Made by a program: the position numbers and the translations under genes. This document shows, piece by piece, positions 21,776 to 23,772 of a stretch of 23,772 nt of DNA. This DNA comes from Polyangium jinanense (lineage in GTDB: Bacteria; Myxococcota; Polyangia; Polyangiales; Polyangiaceae). Within the stretch, counting starts at the first letter, position 1. Every line of letters begins with the position of its first letter. The stretch is taken from NCBI RefSeq assembly GCF_028435365.1, contig NZ_JAGTJJ010000042.1, positions 8,598-32,369 on the forward strand, in the 5' to 3' direction. The notes below the pieces were generated by a model that saw only the letters and a program-made list of their open reading frames with translations, was not told the origin of the DNA and did not search any database.

Positions 21776-22014
21776 GAATGCGAGGACGCGCAGGGCCTGG
21801 CGATCGCGCGGCGACGGATCGGCAAGCCCGCGCGTGCCCGGCCGTCCCCGTCAAGCAAGGCCCGTCGGGCCGAAAACCGTCCGGCATCCGGCTTGCCCCG
21901 GGAGAGCTCATGCGGTCCCATCCTCCGCTCGGTGTGCAAAGCCGTCCGAGGCGCGCGCATGGGCGCTGGCGCAAACCCGCCCGTGCCGATCGCGGAAGCG
22001 AGCGAAGGCAGCTC
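21776..22014 (+). other. Leader/intergenic stretch before the YihY gene
   Basis: This 239-nt stretch has no gene I can support. It contains the palindrome GGCCCG-T-CGGGCC (21859-21871), which may help end transcription from the lipoprotein cluster. An ATG at 21910 with GGGAGAG shortly upstream is in frame with the membrane protein and could be an earlier start, adding 35 residues that do not resemble the family. Confidence 0.5.
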
Positions 22015-22908
22015 GTGCCCCTCAGCCGCTTGATCCGGCCGGGCGTCGGGTTCCGCCAGTTCATCAAGGATCTCTACAAGGAGATTCGCGAGGACCAGGT
22101 TTCGACAGGCGCAGCGGCATTGGCATATTTCCTGATGCTGTCGATCTTCCCCGCCGCGATTTTCCTCCTGAGCCTGCTGCCCTACCTGCCCATCCCAGGC
22201 CTCGAGTCGGCGATCACGGACCTTTTGCGGGAGGCGATGCCGACGCAAGCGGCCGAGCTGTTCACGTCCACCGTCGATCGGGTGCTGTCCGAGCGGCGCG
22301 GCGGGCTGCTCTCCGTGGGCCTCCTCGGCACACTCTGGGCCGCATCGAACGGGCTCAACGCAATCATCGGGCAGCTCAACGTGACCTACGACGTGCGGGA
22401 AACCCGGCCCTTCTGGAAGACACGCGGCATGTCGGTGCTGCTCGTGCTGCTCTTCGGCGCGCTCGTCGTGACCGCACTCGGGCTCATCATCTTCGGCGGG
22501 ATCCTACAGCGCGAGGTAGCCGAGCTCATCGGCTGGAGCGGCGCGCTCCTGAAGCTGTTCTCTGCCTTCCGCTGGCTGGTGATCCTGGGCTTTCTGCTGA
22601 CAGCATTCGCAGTCGTGTATTACTTCGGGCCAAACGTGGAGCAACGCTTCCGGTTCATCACACCCGGCGCCGTGCTCGGCGTCGGCGTGCTCATCCTGGC
22701 CGCCCTCGGTTTCCGGTTTTACGTGGAAAACTTCGGGAAATACGAGGCAACCTACGGGAGCCTCGGAGCGGTGATCGTGCTCCTGCTATGGCTCTACGTG
22801 GCAGGGCTCGTCATCCTGTTCGGATCCGAGGTGAACTCGCTCCTCGAACACTACGCAGAGGGCGGGAAGCGGAAAGGCGAGCGTCAACTGCCCAGCTCGA
22901 ATGCCTGA
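22015..22908 (+). CDS. YihY/BrkB-family inner-membrane protein
   Basis: 297 residues from the GTG at 22015, which has GAAGG about 9 nt upstream and gives the usual 30-odd residues before the first membrane segment; an ATG at 21910 is the alternative start. Family motifs: YKEIREDQVSTGAAALAYF (21-39), then about six membrane segments (about 36-60, 96-118, 138-163, 180-203, 213-235, 248-272). The most typical is LWAASNGLNAIIGQLNVTYD (107-126), and the end GSEVNSLLEHY closes the last segment. YihY proteins are widespread inner-membrane proteins of uncertain function, once misnamed as ribonuclease BN; a transport or envelope role is commonly suggested. Its stop lies 16 nt before the hairpin element at 22909-23265. 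Confidence 0.88.
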   Translation: MPLSRLIRPGVGFRQFIKDLYKEIREDQVSTGAAALAYFLMLSIFPAAIFLLSLLPYLPIPGLESAITDLLREAMPTQAAELFTSTVDRVLSERRGGLLSVGLLGTLWAASNGLNAIIGQLNVTYDVRETRPFWKTRGMSVLLVLLFGALVVTALGLIIFGGILQREVAELIGWSGALLKLFSAFRWLVILGFLLTAFAVVYYFGPNVEQRFRFITPGAVLGVGVLILAALGFRFYVENFGKYEATYGSLGAVIVLLLWLYVAGLVILFGSEVNSLLEHYAEGGKRKGERQLPSSNA

Positions 22909-23265
22909 CGCGCAAGCCGCTGCGCCGGGGCGCTGCCCCGGACCCCGCGGGGGCTGTCCGCCCCTCGACCCGGACCAGGCACGGCCTGGACCGAGGGCTG
23001 AAAAACCGCGCGATGCGCGGTTTTTCAGACGGGCCCGTGGCAAGACCATGAACCACGGTGCCAGCCAAGACGGCAGCGCACCCTCAGCAGACACGTCCGC
23101 GCTGCGGTCTTGCCTGGCAAGGTCGCTCGCCGGTCTTGCCTCGGCCTGTTCGATGAACTGCGCATCGCGCAGTTCATCGACCCCGGGTCCAGCGCTTGCG
23201 CTGGTCCGGGTCCAGGGGTGGACAACCCCTGGTCGGGCCCGGGGTGAAACCCCGGCGCTACGCCT
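22909..23265. repeat. Multi-hairpin mosaic element, copy C (both arms, with central hairpin)
   Basis: This 357-base gap between convergent stops is a complete element. Left arm (reverse): H4 22925-22941, H3 22950-22964, H2 22975-22989, H1 22998-23028. Centre: imperfect inverted repeat with 20-nt arms at 23060-23079 and 23099-23118 (18 of 20 paired), inside a second 9-bp pair GGCAAGACC (23039-23047) and GGTCTTGCC (23132-23140). Right arm (forward): H1 23150-23180, H2 23189-23204, H3 23212-23232, H4 23239-23255. H3 has stem CCAGGGGT here but CCAGGGGC in copy A, with the partner strand changed to match and the loop GGACA kept. H4 ends 10 nt from the downstream stop. Confidence 0.9.
22998..23028. 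terminator. Bidirectional intrinsic-terminator-like H1 hairpin in copy C
   Basis: CTGAAAAACCGCGC (22998-23011) pairs fully with GCGCGGTTTTTCAG (23015-23028) around the loop GAT. The GC core is flanked by an A5 run on the left and a T5 run on the right, so on either strand it reads as a GC hairpin followed by a U-tract. It lies between convergent genes. The other H1 hairpins lack the T5 run. Confidence 0.65.
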
Positions 23266-23709
23266 TCAGGACCGACGGCCTGCCCAGCGAACCACGGGCC
23301 CCGCGCCCCGCCCACCGCCAAGGCTCGTCGCGCCGCGGCGCTTGCGCCAGTCGCCTGAGAGGACACGCCGTCGCCCTGCTGATTGCTCGGGCGCGACGGC
23401 ATACGCCTGCGCCTCGCGGCCGTCGGCGAGGCGGATCGCGATGCGCTGGTTCAGGACCGGGTGGCCACGGAATACGTCGAGCGCGGCGAGGGCCTGCGGT
23501 TCGAGCGCGTAAAGCTCACCCGCGACGGAGACCATGCCACCTGGCACGAGGGCGCCCATGGTCCCAAGGTCGACGAGATCGTAGGCCGCGGCGGTCGTCG
23601 CCGGGCCGAGCGGGCGCGCAGCAGCGAGGCGCGCATGGAGCTCTTCGCCTTGCATGAGGCTGTCGCACACGAAGAGCACGATCTCGCGGTTCGCCGTCGG
23701 CGCGGTCAT
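23266..23709 (-). CDS. Gamma-glutamylcyclotransferase (GGCT/AIG2)-like protein, catalytic Glu lost
   Basis: 147 residues from the ATG at 23709; no Shine-Dalgarno seen. The fold signature of the GGCT-like family is present: N-terminal strand and loop LFVCDSLMQGEELH (12-25), VDLGTMGALVPGG, VAGELYAL (62-69), and LDVFRGHP (77-84). Two usual active-site features are changed. The YGSL substrate loop is CDSL (15-18), and the LDxxEG catalytic Glu is Arg81. The C-terminal tail (about 110-147) is Arg/Gly-rich and possibly disordered. It may have lost cyclotransferase activity and act as a binding protein, or catalyse something else. It is convergent with the YihY gene across the copy C element. Confidence 0.72.
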   Translation of the reverse strand: MTAPTANREIVLFVCDSLMQGEELHARLAAARPLGPATTAAAYDLVDLGTMGALVPGGMVSVAGELYALEPQALAALDVFRGHPVLNQRIAIRLADGREAQAYAVAPEQSAGRRRVLSGDWRKRRGATSLGGGRGAGPVVRWAGRRS

Positions 23710-23772
23710 GGCCGGAACGATAAACGACGGGGGAGGAAACGCAACGAGGCGCCGCGGGGGGGGGGGGGGCCC
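23710..23772. other. Window end with G15 homopolymer
   Basis: Upstream region of the minus-strand GGCT-like gene. It ends in a run of about 15 G (23756-23770). In a GC-rich genome this may be real, but such runs at a sequence end often reflect read or assembly artefact. Confidence 0.6.

Noticed and set aside
23756..23770. G15 run as a functional G-quadruplex or slipped-strand switch
   Set aside because: It is at the very end of the window, where a homopolymer artefact is as likely; no gene start is positioned to be switched by it.

Overview
The window is very GC-rich, with compact genes and strong G/C bias at third codon positions. It looks like a chromosomal piece of a myxobacterium, most likely of the Polyangium/Sorangium group. 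Supporting signs are the two PAS-STAS (RsbR-like) proteins, a lipoprotein with a long Gly/Ser linker after the lipobox, large PAS/GAF sensor kinases, and many lipoproteins. The taxonomic call is inference. No tRNA, rRNA, CRISPR array or transposase was seen.

Layout. Positions 238-2123 (minus) hold a two-gene unit: a PAS-STAS protein followed by a quinone-oxidoreductase-like enzyme. Divergent from it are a CrtI/RetSat-like FAD oxidoreductase (2341) and a second PAS-STAS protein (3969). Positions 4911-12418 are a five-gene heavy-metal efflux operon: outer-membrane channel, periplasmic adaptor lipoprotein, CzcA-type RND pump, OmpR-type response regulator and sensor kinase. Every junction is a 4-nt start/stop overlap, and three tandem 11-bp repeats lie just upstream as a candidate operator for the operon's own regulator. 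An ABM-SRPBCC fusion protein and an epoxide-hydrolase-like enzyme follow. On the minus strand come a large PAS-GAF sensor kinase, a lipoprotein esterase, a TPR lipoprotein and an unrecognised protein. A divergent promoter region near 20000-20100 leads into a plus-strand cluster: an unrecognised protein, two small Cys-rich lipoproteins, a 42-bp tandem repeat and a YihY/BrkB membrane protein. A degenerate gamma-glutamylcyclotransferase-like gene ends the window.

Most interesting signals. (1) A family of multi-hairpin palindromic elements of about 350 bp fills both convergent gene junctions (14096-14448 and 22909-23265), and a truncated third copy (1-237) abuts a minus-strand stop at the left edge. 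Each arm has four ordered hairpins. Their stem sequences differ between copies by compensatory changes while length and loop size stay nearly fixed, which points to a selected DNA or RNA structure. (2) The two neighbouring lipoproteins have eight cysteines with identical spacing and appear to define a small family I do not recognise. (3) The 42-bp (14-codon) tandem repeat at 21493-21775 has near-self-complementary units, so both strands read as open 14-residue repeats of similar consensus.
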